A DNA stretch of 64,000 bases from contig CALLAW010000083.1 in NCBI GenBank assembly GCA_938001865.1, forward strand, positions 1-64,000, read 5' to 3'. Shown piece by piece: positions 53,830 through 62,423 of the stretch. The DNA comes from an uncultured Saprospiraceae bacterium (lineage in GTDB: Bacteria > Bacteroidota > Bacteroidia > Chitinophagales > Saprospiraceae). Position 1 is the first letter of the stretch; the number at the start of each line of letters is the position of its first letter. Both the position numbers and the translations under genes were made by a program. The notes under the pieces were generated by a model. The model did not search any database and was not told the DNA's origin. It saw only the letters and a list, made by a program, of their open reading frames with translations.

Positions 53830-54534
53830 TTATCTTGTCACTGTTGTCCCCAGTTTTTCGCCGCTTAAGAGCTTATTGAGATTCCCTTTCTGATGGATAT
53901 CGAGGACGACAACTGGCATGTCATTCTCATTACACAAGGTAAATGCTGTCATGTCCATCACCCTCAAGTTATTCTCTATTACCTCAGAGAATGTGATGTG
54001 TTCATACTTGACAGCGTCCTGATGCTTCTCAGGGTCTTTGTCGTATATCCCATCCACTCTTGTGCCTTTGATCAACGCATCAGCGCCGATCTCATTGGCC
54101 CTAAGTGCAGCTGCAGAGTCTGTCGTGAAGTAGGGACTCCCTGTACCTCCAGAGAATATCACAACTCTGCCCTTCTCTAAGTGACGGATAGCTTTGCGTC
54201 GGATGTAGGGCTCGGCTATCTCTCTCATCTCTATCGCTGAGACGAGCCTCGTATAGACGCCTACTGACTCGAGGACACTCTGGAGAGCCATACCATTGAT
54301 AACAGTAGCGAGCATACCCATGTAATCTCCTTGCACTCTCTCTATCCTATTAGCACTTGCCTGCAGGCCTCTGAAGATATTACCTCCGCCGATGACAATA
54401 GCTACTTCGATGTCTTTGGCAATGAGTTCTTTGATCTCATGGGCATAGTGAAGTATCATATCAGGGTCGATACCGAAGCCTTTATCGCCTACGAGAGATT
54501 CACCGCTGAGTTTGAGGAGGATACGTTTGTACAT
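53830..54534 (-). CDS. pyrH: UMP kinase
   Basis: The 234-residue hexameric enzyme phosphorylates UMP to UDP. Family motifs: 'LLKLSGESLVGDKGFGID', 'AIVIGGGNIFRG' (glycine-rich loop), 'GDYMGMLATVINGMAL', 'FSGGTGSPYFTTDSAAALRA' and 'TRVDGIYDKDP'. The length fits. It follows tsf in the same direction, a common order, but the terminator at 54645-54679 separates them, so it probably has its own promoter in the 160 bp gap. Confidence 0.98.
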   Translation of the reverse strand: MYKRILLKLSGESLVGDKGFGIDPDMILHYAHEIKELIAKDIEVAIVIGGGNIFRGLQASANRIERVQGDYMGMLATVINGMALQSVLESVGVYTRLVSAIEMREIAEPYIRRKAIRHLEKGRVVIFSGGTGSPYFTTDSAAALRANEIGADALIKGTRVDGIYDKDPEKHQDAVKYEHITFSEVIENNLRVMDMTAFTLCNENDMPVVVLDIHQKGNLNKLLSGEKLGTTVTR

Positions 54535-54644
54535 ATTAGTTATTGGAGTTAAGTGATTATGAAGATGAGTTGTTGCTCTTCTGACACGGTGTAAAGCTAT
54601 TTCTTTTTTTTACCTCTAATGGTAGGGTAAGCTAGATTTATGGC

Positions 54645-54679
54645 ATAAAAAAAGCGACTCTAATAAAAGAGTCGCTTTC
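54645..54679 (-). terminator. Rho-independent terminator of the rplM-rpsI-rpsB-tsf operon
   Basis: On the minus strand AAAGCGACTCT pairs with AGAGTCGCTTT around a TTTATT loop and is followed by a further run of T. It lies about 20 bp after the tsf stop. Confidence 0.92.
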
Positions 54680-54696
54680 AATAATAATTTTTCAGC

Positions 54697-55533
54697 TTAT
54701 CCAAGCTTGACATGCTTGAACTCTGTGACTGTTAGTTCTTTGTCAACTGACTGTAAGAAACCTTCAACTGTTTGCTTATTGTCTTTGACGAATGCTTGAG
54801 CAAGTAGTGTATTCTCTTTGAAGAATTTGTTGAGTTTACCTGTTGCGATTCTTTCAATCATTGCTTCTGGCTTTCCTTCCTTCAGTGCTATCTCCTTACC
54901 GATTCGGAGTTCTCTATCGATAATATCTTGTGGGATAGACTCTTGGTTGAGAGCTACTGGCTTCATGGCAGCGACTTGCATTGCGACATCTTTACCTGGA
55001 TTGACGAAGTCATCAGATGCTTTATTCAATGCGACGAGTACACCAGCTTTGTTCCCCATATGGATATACTTTACGACCATAGGTGCCTCTACTTTTTCGT
55101 AGCTAGCAAGTTCTACTTTCTCACCGATGACACCGATCTGTTCAGTAATTTTATCTCTGAGAGCCATTCCTTCGTATTGGAGGTCGAGGAGTCCGTCCTT
55201 CGTATCTGGGAAGTTGTTCAGTGCTAGATCTGCGATAGATTTCGTCATATTTACGAAGTCTTCATTCTTTGCTACGAAGTCAGTCTCACAGCTGAGTTTG
55301 ATTACGATACCTTTAGTCTGGTCATCGTTGACTTGTGCAATGACTACACCTTCGTTTGCTTCTCTATCTGCTCTTTTGGCAGAGAGTTTTTGACCTTTCT
55401 TTCTGAGTACTTCTATTGCTTTATCAAAGTCTCCTGCTGCTTCTACTAGGGCTTTTTTACAGTCCATCATCCCTGCACCTGTTGCATCTCTCAACTTCTT
55501 TACGTCAGCAGCTGATAGTTTTACATCACTCAT
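54697..55533 (-). CDS. tsf: Translation elongation factor Ts
   Basis: The 278-residue protein exchanges GDP for GTP on EF-Tu. The UBA-like N-terminus 'VKKLRDATGAGMMDCKKALVEA' is followed by two Ts domains with 'KLSCETDFVAKNEDF' and 'VKYIHMGNKAGVLVAL'. The length is that of Bacteroidota EF-Ts. It is the last gene of the operon with rpsB 48 bp upstream and the terminator downstream. Confidence 0.98.
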   Translation of the reverse strand: MSDVKLSAADVKKLRDATGAGMMDCKKALVEAAGDFDKAIEVLRKKGQKLSAKRADREANEGVVIAQVNDDQTKGIVIKLSCETDFVAKNEDFVNMTKSIADLALNNFPDTKDGLLDLQYEGMALRDKITEQIGVIGEKVELASYEKVEAPMVVKYIHMGNKAGVLVALNKASDDFVNPGKDVAMQVAAMKPVALNQESIPQDIIDRELRIGKEIALKEGKPEAMIERIATGKLNKFFKENTLLAQAFVKDNKQTVEGFLQSVDKELTVTEFKHVKLG

Positions 55534-55581
55534 TTTTATACTTATTTAAGTGTTTATAATTTTTTTTGACAATCTCCTTAC

Positions 55582-56295
55582 CTATGCTTTAGCATCAGGG
55601 TTAGAGTTTTTTCTTTCATCTAATCCTTCTTTGATCGCTCCTACGAGGTAGTCTACTACGATCTTGACTGACTTAGATGCATCATCATTCGCAGGGATAG
55701 CGAAGTCTACATCATTGGGATTAGAGTTAGTATCTACTAATCCGAATGTCTTGAGACCTAACTTCTTAGATTCTGCGATAGCGATATGCTCGTGGAATGT
55801 ATCTACGATGAATACTGCTGATGGCAATCTATTGATGTTAGCGATACCACCGAGTACTTTCTCTAGCTTATCTTTTTCTCTTGAGAGAGTCAATCTTTCT
55901 TTCTTCGTGATACTCGTTGCAGACTTATCAGCGAGGAGTTTTTCGATTGTATTCATCTTCTTGACAGACTTTCTGATCGTAGAGAAGTTAGTCATCATCC
56001 CTCCTAACCATCTTTCCGTGACATAAGGCATATTTACGCTTTTTGCAGCGTTCATTATCACTTCTTTGGCTTGCTTCTTAGTTGCAACGAAGAGAATTTT
56101 CTTTCCTGACTTAGCGATTTGCTTCATTGCTTGAGCAGAAGTCTCGAGGCAGTCAAGTGTCTTATTGAGATCGATGATATGTATCCCTTGCTTCTCCATA
56201 AAGATATATGGAAGCATCTTAGGGTTCCACTTACTCTTCTGGTGTCCGAAGTGTACTCCAGCTGTAAGCAGATCATTATATTTTGGTAAGTTCAT
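55582..56295 (-). CDS. rpsB: Small ribosomal subunit protein uS2
   Basis: The 237-residue protein begins 'LLTAGVHFGHQKSKWNPKML', includes 'IHIIDLNKTL', 'RWLGGMMTNFSTIRKS' and 'GLVDTNSNPNDVDFAIPAN', all uS2 signatures, and ends with a short polar tail. It binds at the neck of the 30S subunit. It sits between rpsI (35 bp) and tsf (48 bp). Confidence 0.98.
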   Translation of the reverse strand: MNLPKYNDLLTAGVHFGHQKSKWNPKMLPYIFMEKQGIHIIDLNKTLDCLETSAQAMKQIAKSGKKILFVATKKQAKEVIMNAAKSVNMPYVTERWLGGMMTNFSTIRKSVKKMNTIEKLLADKSATSITKKERLTLSREKDKLEKVLGGIANINRLPSAVFIVDTFHEHIAIAESKKLGLKTFGLVDTNSNPNDVDFAIPANDDASKSVKIVVDYLVGAIKEGLDERKNSNPDAKA

Positions 56296-56330
56296 ATTTC
56301 AGAATCTTTTTTACTATTAACAAATAAATA

Positions 56331-56720
56331 TTAACGCTTAGAGAACTGGAAGCTCTTTCTTGCTTTAGGTTTACCGAATTTCTTACGTTCGACTACTCTA
56401 CTATCTCTAGTGAGGAATTTTCTTTCTTTGAGAGGCTTTCTGTACTCTTCGTCGATTTTGACGAGAGCTCTTGAGATTGCAAGTCTGATTGCTTCACTCT
56501 GGCCTTTGAATCCACCACCGTTGACATTCACCTTGATATCATACTCAGTCGCTACTTCGACGATATTCAATGGATCAGTTAAGTTAGTTTGGATCATTTG
56601 TTGCGGAAAATATTCTTTGTAATCTTTTCCGTTGACTGTAATAGTTCCGTTTCCTTTGCTCATGTAGATTCTTGCTACAGATGCTTTTCTACGGCCTATT
56701 GTGTTTATTACACTTTCCAT
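56331..56720 (-). CDS. rpsI: Small ribosomal subunit protein uS9
   Basis: The 129-residue protein has 'TIGRRKASVARIYM' near the start, 'GGGFKGQSEAIRLAISRAL' and the C-terminal 'RDSRVVERKKFGKPKARKSF', and it ends 'QFSKR', the conserved Lys-Arg tail that reaches tRNA in the P site. It follows rplM by 8 bp, the usual pair. Confidence 0.98.
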   Translation of the reverse strand: MESVINTIGRRKASVARIYMSKGNGTITVNGKDYKEYFPQQMIQTNLTDPLNIVEVATEYDIKVNVNGGGFKGQSEAIRLAISRALVKIDEEYRKPLKERKFLTRDSRVVERKKFGKPKARKSFQFSKR

Positions 56721-56728
56721 ATCTTATC

Positions 56729-57172
56729 TTAGAAATTAAATGTTTCTGGTTTCTGTCCTTGGTGAGTATGCTCAGCACCTGTAAAGACATGTAACTTTCT
56801 AAATATTGCTCTTCCAAGTTTGTTTTTTGGAATCATCCCTTTGACTGCCTTTTCGATGACTGCTTCAGGTCTTTTTTCGAGCATTTCTTTTGCTGTTCTG
56901 ACTTTTCTACCTCCTGGATATCCAGTGTAGTGGTCGTACTCTTTCTGGTCGAGTTTGGCTCCAGTAAACTTGATCTTCTCAGCATTGATAACAATCACAT
57001 GATCTCCACCATCTACATGTGGTGTATAGTCAGGCTTATGCTTACCTCTGAGTACATCAGCAATCTTAGTTGCCAATCGTCCAACGACTTCGCCGTCAGC
57101 ATCTACTACATACCACTTACGCTGTACGTCTTGTGGTCTGAGAGATTTTGTTTTATAACTTAATGTATTCAC
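56729..57172 (-). CDS. rplM: Large ribosomal subunit protein uL13
   Basis: The 147-residue protein has '[17 protein letters not shown]', '[20 protein letters not shown]' and '[20 protein letters not shown]', typical uL13 motifs. I chose the GTG at 57172 because relatives begin 'MNTLSYKT'; a TTG two codons upstream is the other option. It is the first gene of the four-gene ribosomal operon, with the promoter at 57222-57252. Confidence 0.97.
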   Translation of the reverse strand: MNTLSYKTKSLRPQDVQRKWYVVDADGEVVGRLATKIADVLRGKHKPDYTPHVDGGDHVIVINAEKIKFTGAKLDQKEYDHYTGYPGGRKVRTAKEMLEKRPEAVIEKAVKGMIPKNKLGRAIFRKLHVFTGAEHTHQGQKPETFNF

Positions 57173-57221
57173 TTCCAATTATTTAGATAAAAGTTCTTAA
57201 TTGTTCGCTTCTTAGCGGGTG

Positions 57222-57252
57222 CAAATGTAGTCTGACCTTTTTAGTGAAACAA
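57222..57252 (-). promoter_or_regulatory. Bacteroidota-type promoter of the rplM-rpsI-rpsB-tsf operon
   Basis: On the minus strand TTG (57250-57252), a 20 bp spacer and TACATTTG (57222-57229) match the consensus. The start point near 57215 gives a leader of about 43 nt. The -7 octamer is identical to that of the small RNA candidate at 11534-11541. Confidence 0.75.
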
Positions 57253-57468
57253 GTATTTTGCACTCTTTTTTCACACATGCCTTCATAATCTATTGATAAT
57301 CAGTGTAAAAATCGCATCTTTTTTGAAATAACTGTTGTGAATAGTGAAGTATTTAGGGGGATTTAAGGTCAGTATATCGCATTTACCTAGAGTGAGTGTA
57401 AGGTGAGTCGCTTGGATCTGATACTTGTCTGTTGCTCTCTAGGGGGTACTGTTGGTAAATGCCTGCTG

Positions 57469-59319
57469 CTATCTTACCACTGTCAAATCACCTGTATAGA
57501 CTATTGATTCTCCATCTATAAATTCTACTTCCGCGTAATAGACATAGACTCCACTTTGGACTCTCTGGTCATTGAGGGTTCCATCCCATCCGCATGTCTT
57601 ATCATTTGGTCTACCATCTTGGCATTGATAGATTAGGCTCCCCCATCTATCGTAGATTTGGAGTGATAGGATACTGGTGATACTTGCTGCTGATCCTTGG
57701 ACGTAGAAGGTCTCATTGCCAGCTGTAGCAGGGCTGATGATATTAGGGATAAAGACCTTCCTGTCTTTGTTGACTTGGATATAGAGTGTATCATCAGTGG
57801 AGCAGTTATTACTATCTGTGACAGTAAAGATGACTTGCATGGAGTTAAGTGGTTGTATCTCTATAGAGGTACAGTCTGAGTTGCATGTGTAGTCTATATT
57901 GGCACTATACTCTGGATCTATCATATCCGTGATCGGTGTGAGGGTTACCTGATCACCAAGTGATATCTCTAAGTCCGGACCAATGTCTAGTGTGGGTTGG
58001 TCTGGGAGTATGATAGGGACCTCTTGACTCAGAGTACAGCCATGTCGATCTACGATCATAAGTGGGATGAGCCCAGGACTGACAGTGACTTCGACCAAGT
58101 CTGGAGTAGTTATCCCGTCTATAAGTATGGTGTATGGTGGATAACCATTCGCTGCATTACCAGCTATGATACCTCCTGTCTCTGAATACCAACAATCGGG
58201 GTCAATAGGGATAATGTCTGCTGTGATCCCCGGATCTGCCACTACTGATAAGTTAACTGTCACTACACTGTCACATCCTAGAGTAGTCAAGAGACTATCA
58301 ATATAGACTCCCTCCGCCTCTATGATCTGATCGACAAGAGTGTATGTATTGCCCTCACAGATGGTATCATATACTGTGTAGTACTTAGGTTGTACATAGA
58401 TGATTTTAGTATTAGAGAAGACCCTACACCTTGCATTGAGCAACTGGGCTGGAGAGTTGGCGAGTACATATCTGTAATAGTAAAATCCTCCATTGAGATC
58501 TGTATGTGTATATGTCATACCGTTTTCGCCTATGAGATCTACCCAAGTCATCCCTTCATCAAAACTTTGTTGCCATTGGTACTGTGGATTATCATATTGG
58601 TTACCTATGATGGTGGCTTCGATGATGATAGGGTCTCCATCCTCACAGATATTATCTACTGTCTCTGGTAAGATCAAGGCCTCTGGTCCACATGGTCTGA
58701 ATGTAATATTGTCCAGTGCTAGATCATTACCTATCCCTCCATCTGCGTTGTTGCTCAATGAGAGGACTATGGATGTCTGATTGGGGCCTGTCTCAAATGA
58801 GAATCCAAAGGTCTCCCATGCTCCAGTCTCCTCAATATTACCTGTAGAGAACTGTAATACATCATCGATAAGAAATGATACATTAGGCTTGATCAATCCT
58901 GAATTAGGTTCTATCATATTGATGATATCTACGGAAAACTCATACCCAGTATTCTCACAGAGTCCCGTCACCTCTTCTTGATAGAATAGGCCGGCATCAA
59001 AGCTTGCGTTGACTACCATCATATAGCCGTTGGGGTCGCTGCTATTATCCTCTATTGATAGCCATCCATCGAAGATATCACTCCACCCACCAGTATTATT
59101 AGTTAAGAAGTAGAAGCCATCAAATGGAGGAGGATCAGTGGTATATTGGTAGCCTGGTGCAATATTGGGATCTGTCTGGAGGATATTATCAACTCCACTC
59201 CCAAAGTCTCCTTGGTCAAAGATGTTCTGTCCGATATTGCCATCACATTGAGTGTAACTGTGTGTAGTGCTCAGGAGGAGTATCCCGCATAATATGATGA
59301 GACGCTTGTACTGGTGCAT
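57469..59319 (-). CDS. Secreted protein with gliding-motility type (T9SS type B) C-terminal domain
   Basis: The 616-residue protein has a signal peptide (about 1-23), an N-terminal beta-sandwich of about 190 residues ('GSGVDNILQTDPNIAPGYQY', 'GGIGNDLALDNITFRPCGP'), an Ig-like part ('QYQWQQSFDEGMTWVDLIGE'), SprB-like repeats ('DTICEGNTYTL', 'DPDCWYSETGGIIAGNAANG') and a type B sorting domain ('KVFIPNIISP', 'LQIYDRWGSLIYQCQDG', 'CGWDGTLNDQRVQSGVYVYY'). It should be exported by T9SS and anchored or released at the surface. It overlaps the small membrane protein gene by one base. Confidence 0.93.
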   Translation of the reverse strand: MHQYKRLIILCGILLLSTTHSYTQCDGNIGQNIFDQGDFGSGVDNILQTDPNIAPGYQYTTDPPPFDGFYFLTNNTGGWSDIFDGWLSIEDNSSDPNGYMMVVNASFDAGLFYQEEVTGLCENTGYEFSVDIINMIEPNSGLIKPNVSFLIDDVLQFSTGNIEETGAWETFGFSFETGPNQTSIVLSLSNNADGGIGNDLALDNITFRPCGPEALILPETVDNICEDGDPIIIEATIIGNQYDNPQYQWQQSFDEGMTWVDLIGENGMTYTHTDLNGGFYYYRYVLANSPAQLLNARCRVFSNTKIIYVQPKYYTVYDTICEGNTYTLVDQIIEAEGVYIDSLLTTLGCDSVVTVNLSVVADPGITADIIPIDPDCWYSETGGIIAGNAANGYPPYTILIDGITTPDLVEVTVSPGLIPLMIVDRHGCTLSQEVPIILPDQPTLDIGPDLEISLGDQVTLTPITDMIDPEYSANIDYTCNSDCTSIEIQPLNSMQVIFTVTDSNNCSTDDTLYIQVNKDRKVFIPNIISPATAGNETFYVQGSAASITSILSLQIYDRWGSLIYQCQDGRPNDKTCGWDGTLNDQRVQSGVYVYYAEVEFIDGESIVYTGDLTVVR

Positions 59320-59633
59320 TACATCCCTTGTATGATATCTATGACTTGCTGTGACATCATGATCATGTAGACCACGACACAGAGGACTATGACGATTCCT
59401 AGTAGTCGTAGATTGGATTGGTTGACGAGAGTACTTCTGTAGTTTTTGTCAGATGGACTGACCCCTGATCTCAATCCTGCTCTGATATTGTGCTTGAGTG
59501 ACTCGACATCCTGATCTTGACCTTCGCGATTGTATCGTGCTAACCGCTCTTGCAATGCCTCTTTCTCAGCATCATAATAGCGAGTTTTATAATCAAACGT
59601 TTTGTGCTTTTGTCTGTATTTTAAGTTGAACAT
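59319..59633 (-). CDS. Small conserved Bacteroidota membrane protein
   Basis: The 104-residue protein has a basic N-terminus 'LKYRQKHKTFDYKTRYYD', a charged helix ('EKEALQERLARYNREGQDQD') and one C-terminal membrane helix (about 77-98, 'LLGIVIVLCVVVYMIMM'). Similar proteins in Bacteroidota begin with the 'FNY-PRYY' motif and are sometimes wrongly named riboflavin synthase beta subunit. Function unknown. I chose the ATG at 59633; a GTG lies one codon upstream. It overlaps the T9SS type B gene by one base, so both are translated from one mRNA. Confidence 0.82.
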   Translation of the reverse strand: MFNLKYRQKHKTFDYKTRYYDAEKEALQERLARYNREGQDQDVESLKHNIRAGLRSGVSPSDKNYRSTLVNQSNLRLLGIVIVLCVVVYMIMMSQQVIDIIQGM

Positions 59634-59874
59634 CACGTGTCATGTTAGTCAATAGTAACGAATAAAGTCAACAGCAGGTATGAGTATCTCACATACTCAT
59701 CTCCTTATGTCTCATCTATAGAGATGCAAGTTAGAAAAGTTATGACCGAAGAACATTCCTTTTGGACCAAATAATTATCCTTATGCTCTGATTGTCAAAT
59801 CATCTGTAGCAGACTATTCGATATTACTCAGATCACGATATTACCATTAATATGAGATCTGTAGTGAGAGTACC

Positions 59875-62100
59875 CTACTCTTTGACAACAGTGAAGTGAC
59901 TTGCTTTGTCTCCTGCTTCTGTTTGTAGTCTGATCAAGTATACGCCTCTTTGTGCAAAGTGTTTGGCATTTACCTCGAGTGTATTGCTCCCTTTGGAGAG
60001 AGAGATCTCTTGGCTGCCGACCAGTCTTCCTACTACTGTATAGACCTCTAGTATCATCAGAGTATTGATTGGCGACTCTAAGGTAATCACTGGACTCCTG
60101 TGGAATGGATTGGGAGAGATGACAACGTCTGTAATCTCTGCTGCTAAAGTAGTGCTGCTCTTCTCTCTGGTTATGACAGATTGTGCTTCGCTAGCAATAT
60201 CAATCTCCACACCTGAGCTCAGGCCAGTATCTGCAGCAGCATCGACTAGACTCGAGATATCTCCCTTGAGTACTGCTAAGAAGTTATTGTCATCTATAGA
60301 AGCGTCAAAGTCTTGGATCTCAATCGCTGTTACAAACTCGCCACTCTTAGCATAGTGCTTGACATCTATGGTCGTCCAATATGCATCTATTGACTCAGGG
60401 AATGTCCTAAATCTCACAACCTCCATCAAGAGGTAAAAGTCTTCTTCGTCTACTGTACCACTCTCATCCATATCAGCGGCTAGTAGCATATATGGATCTG
60501 TAAGTTTGACATTTCCCCAGAGGTGAGCAGATAATATCTCAGCATCTCTGGATGAGACTAGGCTGATATCAAATGTATCGATGACTGGCTGTAAGAGGTA
60601 GTCTCCCATCAACTCTACATGATCGATTGCATATGTGCCATCTGCTGATGCCTCTACACTGATTTGGGATTGAGTGATCAGTGTGTCGATGATATTGTCG
60701 ATAAGAGTATCATAGAGTATGGTCGTGACGAGAGTACCGTCAGAGAGCAGAGTGGTCTCTTGTCCTATCTCTAGATATGTCGTATCCTGTAAGAGGAATG
60801 CTAGGGTGTCAATCTCTACACTCGTCAAGGCGAGCCTTGGTGTCTGAGATTGAAGATCTTGTAACGATGCCACTTGACCACTGATCAAATAGTCATGATC
60901 TTGGCTTGCGGACAACCCTAGAGTACAATTAGGGATGTCGTCAGTATTATTTTGAATCTCTAGAGTGACGATACAGTAAGACTGATTGCCATGTGTATCT
61001 GTGACATACATCTGGAGTGTATTATCACCCAAGTGATCACATGTAAATGTCTCATGTGTATGTGTTACGTCAGGCGAAAATGAGAACTGCAGCATCCCAG
61101 AAGCACAATTATTGGTACTACCTATGTCGAAGTCTTTGGCCCAGATCTCTACTTTACCGTCATCGTTGATCCCATCACCATCTGTATCTACAGGGCAGAG
61201 AACTGTCGTGATCTTAGAGATGCAGTATGGGTATGGATTCGCATCATTCTCTACTACTATCGTCTGGTAGAAAAACTTCTTGAGGCTACAACCATAGTTG
61301 ACTACATAGCCTACTGTATGTGTACCTATTGGATATACGCCACTTGCATTGACTCCTGTCGTATCAGCATAGACAGAGTTATGTGTAATGGTATACTCTC
61401 CACCACAGCTAGACGGTGCTAACTCTATCTCTGGTACTTGGACATATGCATCTACACAATTATAAGATCCGACAGTGAGTGTATCTAGCTCAGTGTGTAT
61501 AGGCTCTGTAGAGTCAGAGACTTTGATTGTCTGCGTGAAGAAATATTCTCCTGCGCCACCAAGATCAGGGTCATATGTACACCAATCAATGATATGCCAT
61601 ACCCTTCTAATCTTTTTGCATTGTGGTCCAAATACGAGCTCTGTATCTGTATAGTTAGTGCCGATAATTGCACATGGATTGGTATTGACATAGCTCGGAT
61701 ACCCTGTGATATCTGGTGAGGTATCAGGATTGCATCCCTCTACAGTGAGTGGTGACTCAGGCCATGTAATATCAAGATCCCCACTCTCTGGTCCCACAAC
61801 GGTAATGATCTGAGTACATGAGTGTTGATTCCAATATTGGTCTTCGACAGTCCAGGTACGCTTGATGATACCGATGTTACAACTGTTGAGAAAGTACTCT
61901 ATGGATGGTAACCCTGCATCAGATGTTACATAGTTTTCGGTGTAGGTGGCATTGCCATACATCGAGAGGTCCCACAGCTCATCTTTACAATCTAGCGTGA
62001 CGGGATCAGGACAGTCTATGCTAAATGAAATATCCTCCACAGCGAAGAGATGAGTAAACGCAAATAACAAAATCAAAAGAGTTGATACTGAAAGTCTCAT
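59875..62100 (-). CDS. Secreted HYR-like protein with dockerin-like motif and T9SS type A sorting domain
   Basis: The 741-residue protein has a signal peptide (1-20), then HYR-like units with 'DCPDPVTLDCKDELWDLSMY', 'KRTWTVEDQYWNQHSC' and 'RRVWHIIDWCTYD', the same style as the giant protein at the start of the window. A calcium-binding, dockerin-like loop 'AADMDESGTVDEEDFYLLME' lies at about 540-560, and a type A sorting domain at the end ('VVISPNPFHRSPVITL' to 'SHFTVVKE'). It should be exported to the surface. It is a single gene with intergenic gaps of 238 and 323 bp. Confidence 0.92.
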   Translation of the reverse strand: MRLSVSTLLILLFAFTHLFAVEDISFSIDCPDPVTLDCKDELWDLSMYGNATYTENYVTSDAGLPSIEYFLNSCNIGIIKRTWTVEDQYWNQHSCTQIITVVGPESGDLDITWPESPLTVEGCNPDTSPDITGYPSYVNTNPCAIIGTNYTDTELVFGPQCKKIRRVWHIIDWCTYDPDLGGAGEYFFTQTIKVSDSTEPIHTELDTLTVGSYNCVDAYVQVPEIELAPSSCGGEYTITHNSVYADTTGVNASGVYPIGTHTVGYVVNYGCSLKKFFYQTIVVENDANPYPYCISKITTVLCPVDTDGDGINDDGKVEIWAKDFDIGSTNNCASGMLQFSFSPDVTHTHETFTCDHLGDNTLQMYVTDTHGNQSYCIVTLEIQNNTDDIPNCTLGLSASQDHDYLISGQVASLQDLQSQTPRLALTSVEIDTLAFLLQDTTYLEIGQETTLLSDGTLVTTILYDTLIDNIIDTLITQSQISVEASADGTYAIDHVELMGDYLLQPVIDTFDISLVSSRDAEILSAHLWGNVKLTDPYMLLAADMDESGTVDEEDFYLLMEVVRFRTFPESIDAYWTTIDVKHYAKSGEFVTAIEIQDFDASIDDNNFLAVLKGDISSLVDAAADTGLSSGVEIDIASEAQSVITREKSSTTLAAEITDVVISPNPFHRSPVITLESPINTLMILEVYTVVGRLVGSQEISLSKGSNTLEVNAKHFAQRGVYLIRLQTEAGDKASHFTVVKE

Positions 62101-62423
62101 AATAATGACAAATTACACATTAAATAAAAGTCTAATATATAAAACATTGTCTTTATGGTGGTAGCATCAATATGGAAAGTGTTAAAAAAATAGTGGTTTA
62201 CCCTATGATTCTTCTAATACCAGCAAAATCTGTGATGATATAATGACCCGTAGTATCCAACTCTCAGGATGTCTATCGCCAATCTGTCGATGCATCACTA
62301 GTATAGATCATCTGATCATCGGAGTGAAATAGACTACCTCATATAAAACTTATCTCTTAGTCAAAACGTTTTTTTGATTGGAAGTACCCAATCTTATTAT
62401 CGGTAACGAAATTATTGTCAATT
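62101..62423. other. Intergenic region between divergent genes
   Basis: It must hold the start signals of both divergent genes, but I find no full TTG-N19-21-TAnnTTTG match on either strand and no repeat. Confidence 0.4.
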
